Positions 25,522-34,193 of a stretch of 64,000 bases of DNA are shown piece after piece. This DNA is from Mycetocola lacteus (lineage in GTDB: Bacteria; Actinomycetota; Actinomycetes; Actinomycetales; Microbacteriaceae). Within the stretch, counting starts at the first letter, position 1, and each line of letters starts with the position of its first letter. The stretch covers positions 29,126 to 93,125 of the forward strand of contig NZ_RCUY01000013.1 in NCBI RefSeq assembly GCF_003667575.1, in the 5' to 3' direction. Under the pieces are notes generated by a model. It did not search any database. It was not told the DNA's origin and saw nothing but the letters and a program-made list of their open reading frames with translations. Position numbers and translations under genes: made by a program.

Positions 25522-26334
25522 ATGGATTCATCAATTCAATTTCCGCCGTTCTCCGCCGACAGCCGCGGGAACAAGCTGAAGAGCTACGACATCCGGGACC
25601 ACAAGGGCGACCCGAACTCGATGTTGATGTTGTGCGGCCCCGAAGAAGTGATTGCTCAGATCGCCGCAGTGGCCAAAGGTTCATGCGTGGAAAGGTCGCT
25701 GAACGGCAAGGGTCGAGAACGATGGACGCACGCACTTTACTTCCAGAACGGCGTCTCTCAGGAGATCGCAGACCTTTGTGAGGATCTCACCGAGCTGCTC
25801 TCTATTCCGAACAGCGCCAGCATCGACCTTTCGTTGAGCCTGGATTGGTACAAGCAGGCCGATGATGAGGGCGAGTTGGTCCACACGCCCGCGGGCCAAC
25901 TCATCTATCGCACAAAGTACGCGAACAATCCAACGTGGAGCAGCTCACGGCAGGCACGACGTGATCTACTGAAAGCGATGAGTAGCACTATCGAGACCCA
26001 CCCAATTCTGGCAAGGTCACAGGTTATATCGGCTCCGCCAGGGAGCAAAGGTGACGGGACCAGCTTCGGTGAAATCCTTGGTCAGGACGTCGCGAAGCAG
26101 TCGGGGCGAGAGTTTATGCCGATGATCGGACCGGCGCGCGCGCCTCAAAAGGAGCAGATCGGCAGGAACGTTCGCGACGACTTCGAGCTGAGCGAAGTAG
26201 ACTGGGGGGCGGTTCTCCTCATTGACGATGTGTTTCACACGGGCGTCACTCTTGAGTCAGCGGCACGAGCAGCACGACGCGCGGGTGCCAGTGAGGTGTT
26301 CGCACTCACCGCCGCGCGAACGCTGAGAAAGTGA
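25522..26334 (+). CDS. Phosphoribosyltransferase-like (ComF/PRTase-fold) protein in RM operon
   Basis: 270 residues. The C-terminal ~100 residues are a type I PRTase fold: AVLLIDDVFHTGVTLESAARAARRAGASEVFALTAARTL. The PRPP-binding loop DDVFHTGVT is at about residues 236-244, and the end resembles ComF. The N-terminal ~150 residues are unique. GGAGGACGC precedes ATG 25522. It is third in a four-gene operon, and the next gene is DprA-like, so the pair echoes the competence proteins ComF and DprA. It might act on nucleotides or on incoming single-stranded DNA; that is inference. Confidence 0.75.
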   Translation: MDSSIQFPPFSADSRGNKLKSYDIRDHKGDPNSMLMLCGPEEVIAQIAAVAKGSCVERSLNGKGRERWTHALYFQNGVSQEIADLCEDLTELLSIPNSASIDLSLSLDWYKQADDEGELVHTPAGQLIYRTKYANNPTWSSSRQARRDLLKAMSSTIETHPILARSQVISAPPGSKGDGTSFGEILGQDVAKQSGREFMPMIGPARAPQKEQIGRNVRDDFELSEVDWGAVLLIDDVFHTGVTLESAARAARRAGASEVFALTAARTLRK

Positions 26335-26340
26335 CAGCCC

Positions 26341-27195
26341 GTGATTGACATCCTAGAGCTCGCACTCTCAGCGTTCGAGACCCTGCGGACACCGGGACGG
26401 ATTACGTCCGCGCTTCGCCATGGCGGTATCGCCGCGCTTGAGCACGAACATGCCAAGCTTTCCCCCGCAGTTCTCGACGACATAGAGAAGAAGGCCCACG
26501 AGATGCGGCGCAACGACGTCGGAGTCGTCATCTTCACGATGCCCGACTTCCCGAGCAGTTTGCTCTCGGAGCAAAGACCAGTCGCTCCGATCATCTTCTA
26601 CCGAGGCAACAAGGACTTGTTCTACCGGGATGGCATCGGCATGTGCGGGTCACGGCATGCGAGCGCTAGAGGTCTGGAAGCAGCATCTCGCTGTGGTGCC
26701 CTAGCGACGCTGAAGGGGATGACCGTCGTATCCGGCTATGCAGCGGGCATCGATACCGCGACACACCTGGCAGCCCTCCGTAAAGGTGGAAGCACAGTTG
26801 TGGTGCTTGCCGAGGGAATGGACCATTTCCGCGTAAAGCGCGACTTTGCTGACGCATTCGACTGGGATCGTATCCTCGTGCTGTCCCAGTTCGCTCCGTC
26901 GCAGCCGTGGAGGGCACATGCCGCAATGGCGAGAAACGGGATCGTCTTCAGCCTCCCCAAGGCGCTGTTGGTGGTGGAGGCAGGGGAGAAGGGCGGCACG
27001 CTCGCAGCCGGAGAAGGTGCTCTCAAACTCGGTCGCACGGTCCTGACGGTCGGTTTCGGCGACGAAACTCCCCCAGGCAATCGCATCCTGATCGAGAAGG
27101 GGGCCACGGCAGTCAGTTCACCTAAGGAGCTGCGGGATTCATTCGACGAAGTACGATCCGCCGAGCCCGTGGTGGATCTACCAACCTTGTTCTAG
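26341..27195 (+). CDS. DprA/Smf-like Rossmann (SLOG-type) protein in RM operon
   Basis: 284 residues from GTG 26341, six bases after the PRTase stop. It contains the DprA signature GMCGSRHAS, VVSGYAAGIDTATHLAALRKGGSTVVVLAEG and KGGTLAAGEGALKLGR. Chromosomal DprA loads RecA on transforming DNA. This copy sits in a restriction operon, lacks the usual chromosomal neighbours (ComM-like ATPase, topA), and has a short N-terminal helical region (~1-85). It could bind single-stranded DNA or a nucleotide signal. It is convergent with the SMEK gene, 48 bases away. Confidence 0.83.
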   Translation: MIDILELALSAFETLRTPGRITSALRHGGIAALEHEHAKLSPAVLDDIEKKAHEMRRNDVGVVIFTMPDFPSSLLSEQRPVAPIIFYRGNKDLFYRDGIGMCGSRHASARGLEAASRCGALATLKGMTVVSGYAAGIDTATHLAALRKGGSTVVVLAEGMDHFRVKRDFADAFDWDRILVLSQFAPSQPWRAHAAMARNGIVFSLPKALLVVEAGEKGGTLAAGEGALKLGRTVLTVGFGDETPPGNRILIEKGATAVSSPKELRDSFDEVRSAEPVVDLPTLF

Positions 27196-27243
27196 CTGGA
27201 CTGGCTCGAACCCCAGCTCGCCTCGACGAGGTCGATGACTCCT

Positions 27244-28122
27244 CTAGTCACCCGACCACACCCGAATCCGTCGACCGTGGTTGTTCGCGTCGCAGAAGGC
27301 GTTCACCAAGTTGACCAATTCGTGCCTCATTAAATCGACCTTCGTTGCAACCTTCCACGGAAGGTAGTCAGTTGTTTTGGTGTTCCGCTGGACCAAACTG
27401 CGCATGCGACCAACACTCTCATCGATTTCGAGGAGGATGTCCTGATACTTCTGTGAGTAAAGCGGGAGCGGTTTAGCGAGATGACGAGTCCCCGGAATCT
27501 CGCCGCTGTTTACTATCCGTTTGATGTCCATCAGGCCTGTGGTCATGGCCCCGAAGTCGCCTTCCTGAGAGGTCTCGTGCCGAATAGCGTCGCGATCAAG
27601 GATCCCCATGACTACGTCAAAACAGTGTCGGTCGGACATCTCGACGAAGGCGTGCCAGGAGATGCTTTGCGCAAGTCGCGAATCGAGGTGTTCTAGCTGC
27701 TGCAAATCCAGGTTCTCAAGATTCAGCAGCTTGCTCTGGGACCAAATTTCTGCCCACAACTCAAGCTTGCTCGATGTCTTCAGCGATTCGATACCGATGA
27801 AAATAAGCTTGTCGTACGCCTGATCGAGTTTGTGATCTTGAAAAGCCTTCTGGGTCTTGACGATCTTCGTGGTGTCGCAGGTTGCTGTCACTTGGACGGC
27901 AATTCGCTGACCTTCGTCGTGTAAGTCGACTGCGGGGAAATCGTGTTGTCCGAAGTTCGCGGAAGTCAGGTTCCAGCCTCGTGTCATGTTGAGCACCTCC
28001 CGATAAAGGGTTTCGATCGCAGTGCTCGCATCATTCAAACCGTGCTTTGTGCGGCCCTTTACATGCGCGTCTATCACACTCATCCGGTCGACGATTCGTC
28101 TCTTCAAATCGTCCTCGCGCAT
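27244..28122 (-). CDS. SMEK-domain protein (nuclease-like fold)
   Basis: 292 residues. ATG 28122 is preceded by AAGGAG at good spacing, so the 18 extra upstream codons are not needed. The N-terminal block NFGQHDFPAVDLHDEGQRIA then VQVTAT is the SMEK signature, thought to be a divergent PD-(D/E)XK fold (D...QVT). The rest is helical. SMEK proteins occur in predicted conflict systems, where they may be nucleases or sensors. Here it is alone and faces the DprA-like gene, so it may be an independent cassette in the same island. Codon use is AT-richer than core genes. Confidence 0.75.
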   Translation of the reverse strand: MREDDLKRRIVDRMSVIDAHVKGRTKHGLNDASTAIETLYREVLNMTRGWNLTSANFGQHDFPAVDLHDEGQRIAVQVTATCDTTKIVKTQKAFQDHKLDQAYDKLIFIGIESLKTSSKLELWAEIWSQSKLLNLENLDLQQLEHLDSRLAQSISWHAFVEMSDRHCFDVVMGILDRDAIRHETSQEGDFGAMTTGLMDIKRIVNSGEIPGTRHLAKPLPLYSQKYQDILLEIDESVGRMRSLVQRNTKTTDYLPWKVATKVDLMRHELVNLVNAFCDANNHGRRIRVWSGD

Positions 28123-28436
28123 TCTGTTCTCCTTATCAGGTGCTTGCGTTTGGTCATTATGACAGACAGGCGTCACACGTTCAGGCTACGTGCTCACGGT
28201 ATCGAGATTTCGAGAGCTTCGTTCGACTCCTCGGCAGGTTCTTACCAGCTCGACTAAAAATCAGGTCTCTGAAATTGTTAATTGTGTTATACCCCGCGGA
28301 TCACCGAGTAATACATCGGAATTACTATCAGTCTAATTGATGTCGCAATACCGGTGGGTGTAATTGGCGAAAGGTCTAGACATTAGTGACCAAAACGGCA
28401 GTCTGAAAGGGGCGCGTCAACGCTGCTGGCCAAAAC

Positions 28437-28981
28437 AAGGCATGGCAACCCGAAGCGCGCGGTGACGTCGACGAGGTGTTTTTGGAAAAGAACTCGGGCG
28501 AGTGCATAGCCGACCGCGCGCAGGTCAACGGAATCCTTGCGAACGTCCACGCGGTGACCAAGCGCGCGTGAAATCGCCGGACCTATCGACCACGCCCACG
28601 GCCGGCCTGCTGAGTCTCGTCGAGCTGCTCAAGTCGCAGAACGTCGTCCTAAAGCTCATCGACAACCCGGCGCTGAACGGCGGCACTCCCCGGGCCAAAA
28701 CCACACTTACAATAATTACGGCGAGATCGCAGTTCGAACAGAAGCTGATCCGGGACTGGAAAGTCGAGGTATTAGTCGTCACAAAACCCAAGAAAGGATA
28801 TGGCCAGGTGCCGAAGTTCAGCTCAGCGCAGATCAAGGAAACACGCCATCGGGGCACTGCCGACGTGCCGAAAGCAAAAGCGAATCAATATCTTAGCGTG
28901 TCCCGTCAGACACCGACTGCGGTGCTAAGCGACAGTGGCAGGTTTGCGTTGTTGTTACTGAGTTGTCAGCACAATAACTAA
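28437..28981 (+). pseudogene. Decayed serine resolvase/invertase
   Basis: The first frame gives GDVDEVFLEKNSGECIADRAQVNGIL, the conserved N-terminal block after the catalytic Ser region, and stops at 28570. A second frame gives LLSLVELLKSQNVVLKLID, FEQKLIRDWKVEV, KGYGQVPKFSSAQIKETR and a helix-turn-helix end LSVSRQTP. Together these trace a Tn3-type resolvase with a frameshift near 28565, no catalytic start region and drifted key residues. It is the only recombinase trace in the island. Confidence 0.7.
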
Positions 28982-29480
28982 AAGCAAAACAACGATGAGT
29001 ACCCGCACTCAAGTGGAAGTTTTGCAATTCGCGCCACTTTCCCATCGATCATACGTTTTCCATCGGTCATAGGCGAAGAGTGCGCGGCCTTCCTCGCTAT
29101 AAATGTCAAGGGCGCTTCCCGGCTATCCGCCGCCTCCGAGTAGGTTCGGTCGCGGCGAAAGTCACACCACGACGAGGATTTTGCTAAAGGGGATGACGTG
29201 CGGGCTACCGCTTGTATCTAGGCGCATCCAAAGTATCGGAGGTCCGGACTCGCAATATCAAAAGTCAAAGCAGCCGCAACACAGGTCCCTAACGCACTCA
29301 TCATAAGCGAGAACATGAACGACGAAGCGCGAGCCTGGCACGCACATCAAGTGGATGCAATTTTTCTCTCGCGCATACCTAGGAAGACGGAAAGGAAGAA
29401 ACAAGTGTCGTGCCGTGGCTTAACCTAGATTAAAAGAATCACCCATGAGGTGCCGCAACGCGCGAACTACAGCCCAGACT
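28982..29480. other. Island spacer with no supportable gene
   Basis: About 500 bases with mixed composition between the resolvase remnant and the intact thiamine-binding copy. Small frames (for example 29103-29306) lack ribosome sites and family features. No hairpin, tRNA or repeat that I could support. Confidence 0.5.
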
Positions 29481-29481
29481 A

Positions 29482-29808
29482 TTAGTACTTGATCGCCGCT
29501 CCAGATACGCCTTCGATTGCCTGCTCCAGGCGCTCAACCTTCGCATCGATCTCGCCCTCGTATCCGGCTCGGATGTCGGCCTTGATAACGAGCGAAATGC
29601 GTGATCCGAACGGTGCAACTGCGTCAGTAGCACGCTTGACCACGTCGAAGACCTCGTCCCAGGAACCTTCAATCTCAGTGAACATACTGGTGGTCCTATT
29701 GGGCAAGCCCGAGTTACGGACGACTTTGACAGCGGCAGCGACAGCGTCGTGGACGGAGCCGTCCTCATGACCTGTGCCGGATGGAGCAACCGAGAATGCA
29801 AGCAGCAT
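29482..29808 (-). CDS. Thiamine-binding protein, MTH1187/YkoF-like family (island-borne intact copy)
   Basis: 108 residues, the full family length: MLLAFSVAPSG, VRNSGLPNRTTSMFTEIEG, FGSRISLVIKADIRAGYEGE, LEQAIEG. The small ferredoxin-like fold binds thiamine or hydroxymethylpyrimidine-type ligands in characterised members. An AGAAAGG site lies before ATG 29808. The stop of the truncated native 5' fragment is only 12 bases upstream, so translation can be coupled to the native operon headed by the GT87 gene. Codon choice differs from the native fragment, indicating an imported paralogue that replaces the split gene. Confidence 0.85.
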   Translation of the reverse strand: MLLAFSVAPSGTGHEDGSVHDAVAAAVKVVRNSGLPNRTTSMFTEIEGSWDEVFDVVKRATDAVAPFGSRISLVIKADIRAGYEGEIDAKVERLEQAIEGVSGAAIKY

Positions 29809-29820
29809 GATCGAACCTTT

Positions 29821-30009
29821 CTAGAACAACGATGAGTGGACAGGGTGACCAAACCTTTGATCGACGCCCTCGATGGTGGTAAACATCGAGTCGGTGTGGT
29901 TGGGCAGGCCCGAGTCACGGACGATCTTGACGGCGGCGGCTACCGCGTCGTGCACCGAGGCGTCGGCGTTGTCGCTGCCACTGGGTGAAACCGAAAATGC
30001 AACCAGCAT
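29821..30009 (-). pseudogene. 5' part of the native thiamine-binding protein gene
   Basis: Encodes MLVAFSVSPSG through SGLPNHTDSMFTTIEG with host-like codons, then 14 foreign residues and a TAG at 29821. The native C-terminal half is found 7.3 kb away at 22388-22528. ATG 30009 lies one base after the stop of the membrane mannosyltransferase gene, so this was the second gene of that operon. Confidence 0.8.
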
Positions 30010-30010
30010 G

Positions 30011-31264
30011 TTAGCTCTCCTTGGTAATGGGGGTGGCCGCGGCCTGAGCGGCAGCGGCACGGGTCTCGGCGCTGGGCAGCACGTGCGGGGCACCCAGGCG
30101 CCACAGCTCGCGCACGCACCAGACCAGTAGCACCAGCGTACCGATGTTACGCAGGGTGATCGTGATGACCGCCCACAGCTCGGCCCGCAGCAGCGACCCG
30201 TAGAGGTACGGATAGAACAGCTGGGTCAGCAGGCCCAGCACCAGGGCCAGCACCGCGGGGAAGCGGAAGCGTTCGGCCGAAACCACCAGGCCGAACACGA
30301 TCGGGGCGATCAGCCACACCATAAACTGCGGCGATCCCACCTTGTTCACGGCGATCATCGCGGTCACCAGGGCCAGGACCAGCACCGGCAGAATGCGCAG
30401 CGCACCGGTGCGGGTGCGCTGGGCACGCCAGGCGAGAACCGCGATCAGTGCGACCACCAGCACGAGCACCGGAGTCATCACGGCCGAGAGCGTTTCCACA
30501 CCCTCACCGCGCACCTGATAGGTGAGGATATCGCGGTCATAGTACAGCTCGGCGTTGCCCCCGAGCGAGGCGATCCACAGGTAGGGCACCGCAACCGGGG
30601 CCTCGATCTGAATGCCACGACCGGTCTGCTGGGTAATGAAGGACAGCACATTGGGGAATCCACCGATGAACAGCGCGGCTACCAGCACCACCAGGGTCGT
30701 GTAGATCCCGCCCACCAGAATCTTGACCCGCTGGCGCAGCACCAGAATCGCCGCTCCGATGGCCGCGGCCGGCCAGATCTTCATCCAGGTTGCGATGCTC
30801 AGGATGACCGAGGCGACCATCGGATGCCGCGAAATGATCAGCAGCGCCACGATCGCCATCGGCACGGTCACCGCGTCGATCCGGCCCATCACGATCGGCC
30901 CCAGCACCACGATAAACGCCATCCACCAGACGGCAGCCCGCTTACGACCGAGTGAACGTCCGTTACCCAGCAGTACCGCGTAGGCGATCGCGTTGAGTAC
31001 CGAACACATCACCAACCAGCCCACCGCATAGAGTTCGTGGCCGAAGGCCAGCGGCGGGATCATCGGCAGCAGCGCCAGGATCGGATAGACCCAGGGCTGG
31101 TTGATGCCCACGATCGACCCACCGTTCATGGCCTGCTCGGACCACGGCAGGTAGACGATCGTGACGTCTCCCAGCGGGTACCCCGAGGAGGTCAGCGCGA
31201 GCCAGAATGCCCAGAGGTGGACAAGGACAAAGATGACCCAGTACGGGGTAAGTCGGGAATTCAC
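30011..31264 (-). CDS. GT87-like membrane mannosyltransferase (DUF2029 type)
   Basis: 417-residue polytopic protein with about ten membrane segments. The early acidic loop GYPLGDVTIVYLPWSEQAM and the WMKIWPAAAIGAAIL segment resemble the polyprenol-phosphate-mannose-dependent GT-C enzymes of actinobacteria (GT87). These extend cell-envelope glycans on the outer face of the membrane. Donor and acceptor cannot be told from sequence. It is divergent from the HAD gene; the native thiamine-binding gene followed in the same operon. Confidence 0.72.
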   Translation of the reverse strand: MNSRLTPYWVIFVLVHLWAFWLALTSSGYPLGDVTIVYLPWSEQAMNGGSIVGINQPWVYPILALLPMIPPLAFGHELYAVGWLVMCSVLNAIAYAVLLGNGRSLGRKRAAVWWMAFIVVLGPIVMGRIDAVTVPMAIVALLIISRHPMVASVILSIATWMKIWPAAAIGAAILVLRQRVKILVGGIYTTLVVLVAALFIGGFPNVLSFITQQTGRGIQIEAPVAVPYLWIASLGGNAELYYDRDILTYQVRGEGVETLSAVMTPVLVLVVALIAVLAWRAQRTRTGALRILPVLVLALVTAMIAVNKVGSPQFMVWLIAPIVFGLVVSAERFRFPAVLALVLGLLTQLFYPYLYGSLLRAELWAVITITLRNIGTLVLLVWCVRELWRLGAPHVLPSAETRAAAAQAAATPITKES

Positions 31265-31347
31265 ATCCTCATCCTAGGTGGCGCGCGTAACGATTCCATG
31301 AGTTTGGCAGGCAAACGGATACGCTGGGCCCCAAAGAAGGGACACCT

Positions 31348-31962
31348 ATGAGCCTCAACCTGAACCCCCGCACCGTCGTCTTTGACTACGGGGATGTCAT
31401 CTCACTTCCGCAGAACGCCGAGGATTTTGCCCGCACCGTCGAGCTGACCGGCCTGGACGCAGAGACCCTGCTGCCGCCGTATTGGAAGCACCGCGCTCCG
31501 CTGGATCAGGGCACGATCAGCGTCCTTGAGTATTGGCGACTCATCGCCGAGGAGCTGGGTACCCACTGGGATGAGGCCCGGATCCAGGAGATCTGGATCA
31601 GCGACTTCCGCAGCTGGCTCTCGATTGACCCCGAGGTGTTTGCGATCATCCGTGAACTCTCCGAGGGTGGCACCCGCCTCGCCCTGCTTTCCAATGCCGG
31701 GGCCGATTTTGGTGGCTACTTCCGTCACGGCCCGCTCTCGGGCTACTTCGATGAGTTTGTTGTCAGCGGCGAGATCGACATGATCAAGCCCAATCACGAC
31801 ATCTACGTTCACACACTGAACCTGCTGGGAATCGACGCCGACCGGATGGTGTTTATCGATAACAAGGAGGAGAACATCTCCGCCGCACGCGAGCTCGGCA
31901 TCACCGGCCACGTGTACACCTCCCCCGGCAGCCTGCGCGCGTTCCTGACCGAACTCGCCTAG
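31348..31962 (+). CDS. HAD-family hydrolase (haloacid dehalogenase-like phosphatase)
   Basis: 204 residues with motif I VVFDYGDVI (nucleophile Asp), motif II LALLSNAG, the motif III lysine in MIKPNHDIY and motif IV MVFIDNKEENI, in canonical order with a small helical cap between I and II. It resembles the YihX/epoxide-hydrolase N-terminal subgroup. Likely a sugar-phosphate or nucleotide phosphatase. ATG 31348 is preceded by AAGAAGGGACACCT. The OYE gene follows 23 bases after its stop. Confidence 0.85.
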   Translation: MSLNLNPRTVVFDYGDVISLPQNAEDFARTVELTGLDAETLLPPYWKHRAPLDQGTISVLEYWRLIAEELGTHWDEARIQEIWISDFRSWLSIDPEVFAIIRELSEGGTRLALLSNAGADFGGYFRHGPLSGYFDEFVVSGEIDMIKPNHDIYVHTLNLLGIDADRMVFIDNKEENISAARELGITGHVYTSPGSLRAFLTELA

Positions 31963-31985
31963 CTCCGGCCAGTCAAAAGGTTTTC

Positions 31986-33068
31986 ATGTCATCACCCTTT
32001 AGCCCGCTGACCCTGCGCTCGATCACCGCACGCAATCGCATTTGGATTGCCCCGATGTGTCAGTATGCGGTGGAACGTCAGGACGGTGTTCCCACCGCCT
32101 GGCATGCCGTCCATCTGGGACAGCTTGCGATCGGCGGGGCCGGCATCGTCCTGACCGAGGCCACCGCGGTCTCGCCCGAGGGGCGCATCTCCCCGCAGGA
32201 CACCGGCATCTGGAACGATCAGCAGGCCGCCGCCTGGGCACCGATCACCGCGTTTATCACCTCGCAGGGGGCACTGCCGGGGATCCAGCTGGCTCACGCC
32301 GGGCGCAAGGCCTCGGTCTATCGTCCCTGGGGCACCGATCAGACCGGCAGCGTACCGGAGTCCGAGGGTGGCTGGGCCACCATCGCCCCGTCGGCGATCG
32401 CCTTTGACGGTTACAACAGCCCGCGCGAGATGACGACCGCGGATATCGCCGGAGTCGTGCGCGACTTCGGTGCCGCCGCACGGCGCGCGGTGGATGCCGG
32501 CTTCAAGGTGATCGAGATTCACGCGGCCCACGGCTACCTGCTGCACTCATTCCTCTCCCCGCTGTCCAACACCCGCACCGACTCGTTTGGCGGCACCCCG
32601 GAGAACCGGGCCAAACTGCTGGAGCTGGTGATTCGTGAGGTGCGCACCCGGGTCGGCGACCTGCCGATCTTTGTGCGTCTGTCGGCGACCGACTGGGCCG
32701 AAGGCGGCCTCACCGAGGAGCTCATCACCGACATCGGTCGCCGCGCCGAGGCCGCCGGTGCCGATCTGCTGGACGTCTCGACCGGCGGACTCGTCGCCCA
32801 CCAGCACATCCCCGTTGCCCCCGGCTACCAGGTGCCCTTCGCCGCGAGCCTGCGTGCGGCAACCGGCATCCCGGTCGCCGCGGTGGGCCTGTTCACCACG
32901 CCCGAGCAGGTGGCTGAGACGCTGACCGAAGCACAGGCCGATGCGATCCTGATCGGCCGCGAGGCGCTGCGCGATCCGCACTTCCCGCTGCGGGCGGCGC
33001 ACATCCTGGGGGCCGAGATCGACTACGTCCCGGGACCCTATGGACGGGCCGCCTACCCCTCGCACTAG
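31986..33068 (+). CDS. NADH:flavin oxidoreductase, old-yellow-enzyme family (YqjM/NamA-like)
   Basis: 360-residue FMN-binding TIM barrel that reduces activated C=C bonds with NAD(P)H. Signature stretches are IAPMCQYAVERQDG near residue 25 (YqjM-type Cys), GGAGIVLTEATAVSPEGRIS, the substrate-binding HAAHGYLLHSFLSPLSNTR and AVGLFTTPEQ in the phosphate-binding region. The length matches the YqjM class. Probably co-transcribed with the HAD gene. A 36-base palindromic terminator follows. Confidence 0.92.
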   Translation: MSSPFSPLTLRSITARNRIWIAPMCQYAVERQDGVPTAWHAVHLGQLAIGGAGIVLTEATAVSPEGRISPQDTGIWNDQQAAAWAPITAFITSQGALPGIQLAHAGRKASVYRPWGTDQTGSVPESEGGWATIAPSAIAFDGYNSPREMTTADIAGVVRDFGAAARRAVDAGFKVIEIHAAHGYLLHSFLSPLSNTRTDSFGGTPENRAKLLELVIREVRTRVGDLPIFVRLSATDWAEGGLTEELITDIGRRAEAAGADLLDVSTGGLVAHQHIPVAPGYQVPFAASLRAATGIPVAAVGLFTTPEQVAETLTEAQADAILIGREALRDPHFPLRAAHILGAEIDYVPGPYGRAAYPSH

Positions 33069-33080
33069 GGGTCATAACTA

Positions 33081-33116
33081 CAGCGCCCCCGCCGAGAATT
33101 CTCGGCGGGGGCGCTG
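33081..33116. terminator. 36-bp perfect palindrome between convergent genes
   Basis: CAGCGCCCCCGCCGAGAATT and its exact complement form an 18-bp-arm hairpin with no loop bases beyond the symmetric centre GAATTC, followed by TGGTGTTGGG. It lies between the OYE gene and the CNNM gene, so it can serve both strands. Confidence 0.78.
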
Positions 33117-33128
33117 TGGTGTTGGGAA

Positions 33129-34193
33129 TTAGCTGTCACGGCGGGTGGCGTCGTGCACCTCACCCACCAGCTCCTCGATGATGTCCTCGAGGAAGAGCAC
33201 ACCGGTGGTCTGCCCCTCGGTGTCGATCGCGCGGGCCAGGTGCGAGCCCGAGCGACGCATCGTCGCCAGCGCGTCCTCCAGGTCCTGGGTCTCGGGCAGC
33301 GAGATCAGCCGGCGGATCCGACGCAGCGGGATCGGCTGATCCGGCGAGTCCTCGTCGCCCCCGGTATCAAAGCGCAGCACGTCCTTGAGGTGCAGGTAGC
33401 CGAGGAGGTCGTGTTCCTCCCCCTCACCAGACCCGGTGATCACGTAGCGCGAGAAGCCCTTCTTGGCGACCGCCCGCTCCAGCTGCGAGGTGGTCACACC
33501 CGCGGGCAGGGTCACCAGCTCGGCGGTGGGGATCGCCACATCGGAGACCTTCTTGCCGGTGAACTCAAACGCCGCAGTTAGCGCGCCCGAGTTATCGGTC
33601 AGCACACCCTCACGGGTGGACTGGGACACGATCGTGGCAACCTCGTCCAGGGTAAAGGTTGAGTTGGCCTCGTTCTTGGGCACCACCCGCATTGTGTGCA
33701 GGACCAGGTTCGCGAACCAGTTCAGCCCCCAGATGATCGGCTTGAACACGCGGGCGATGAACACCAGCGGCGGGGCCAGGATCAGCACCGCGCGGTCGGG
33801 TACCGAGAAGGAGAGGTTCTTGGGAACCATCTCACCAAACACCACGTGCAGGTAGGACACCAGCAGCAGGGTGATGATGAACGCAACCGTGCTCACCACA
33901 CCGTCCGGCAGTCCGGTCAGCGCCAGCGGATACCCCAGCAGGTGGTGGATCGCCGGCTCGGACACGTTCAGGATCAGCAGCGAACACACGGTGATACCCA
34001 GCTGGCTGGTGGCCAGCATCAGGGTCGCGTGTTCCATCGCCCAGAGCGCGGTGATCGCGCTGCGCTTGCCCTTTTCGGCCAGCGGCTCGATCTGCGAGCG
34101 GCGTGCGGAGATCACCGCAAACTCGGCGCCCACGAAGAAGGCGTTACCCAGCAGCAGAATAAACAGCCAGGCGATTCCAGCCCAGTCACTCAT
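33129..34193 (-). CDS. CNNM/CBS-domain membrane protein (CorC/HlyC-like), short form
   Basis: 354 residues. The N-terminal CNNM transmembrane domain (~1-180) has NAFFVGAEFAVISARRSQI and VVFGEMVPKNLSFS. A CBS pair (~210-345) ends VLFLEDIIEELVGEVHD. The C-terminal CorC_HlyC domain found in the longer neighbour is absent. The family is tied to magnesium or cobalt transport and resistance. The start overlaps the stop of the upstream paralogue (ATGA at 34190-34193), so the two are translationally coupled. Confidence 0.9.
   Translation of the reverse strand: MSDWAGIAWLFILLLGNAFFVGAEFAVISARRSQIEPLAEKGKRSAITALWAMEHATLMLATSQLGITVCSLLILNVSEPAIHHLLGYPLALTGLPDGVVSTVAFIITLLLVSYLHVVFGEMVPKNLSFSVPDRAVLILAPPLVFIARVFKPIIWGLNWFANLVLHTMRVVPKNEANSTFTLDEVATIVSQSTREGVLTDNSGALTAAFEFTGKKVSDVAIPTAELVTLPAGVTTSQLERAVAKKGFSRYVITGSGEGEEHDLLGYLHLKDVLRFDTGGDEDSPDQPIPLRRIRRLISLPETQDLEDALATMRRSGSHLARAIDTEGQTTGVLFLEDIIEELVGEVHDATRRDS

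Larger units (their letters stand above)
20912..29866. mobile_element. Composite genomic island splitting a thiamine-binding protein gene
   Basis: About 9 kb of mixed and mostly lower-GC sequence. It is bounded on the right by the 5' part of a native MTH1187/YkoF-like thiamine-binding gene (29867-30009) and contains its 3' part at 22388-22528. A more decayed copy of the same gene lies at 20912-21130 and an intact foreign copy at 29482-29808. Cargo is defence-like. A decayed serine resolvase is the only recombinase trace. No tRNA, intact integrase or perfect terminal repeats were found, so exact ends and mechanism are inferred. At least two insertion events fit the copy pattern. Confidence 0.65.

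Noticed and set aside
28122..28176. 18-codon N-terminal extension of the SMEK protein
   Set aside because: The AAGGAG site sits directly upstream of ATG 28122, and the extension lies across it.
29103..29306. 67-codon frame in the island spacer
   Set aside because: Random-looking sequence without ribosome site.
20912..29866. tRNA-based attachment site for the island
   Set aside because: No tRNA-like cloverleaf or CCA end seen at either edge; the target appears to be a protein gene.
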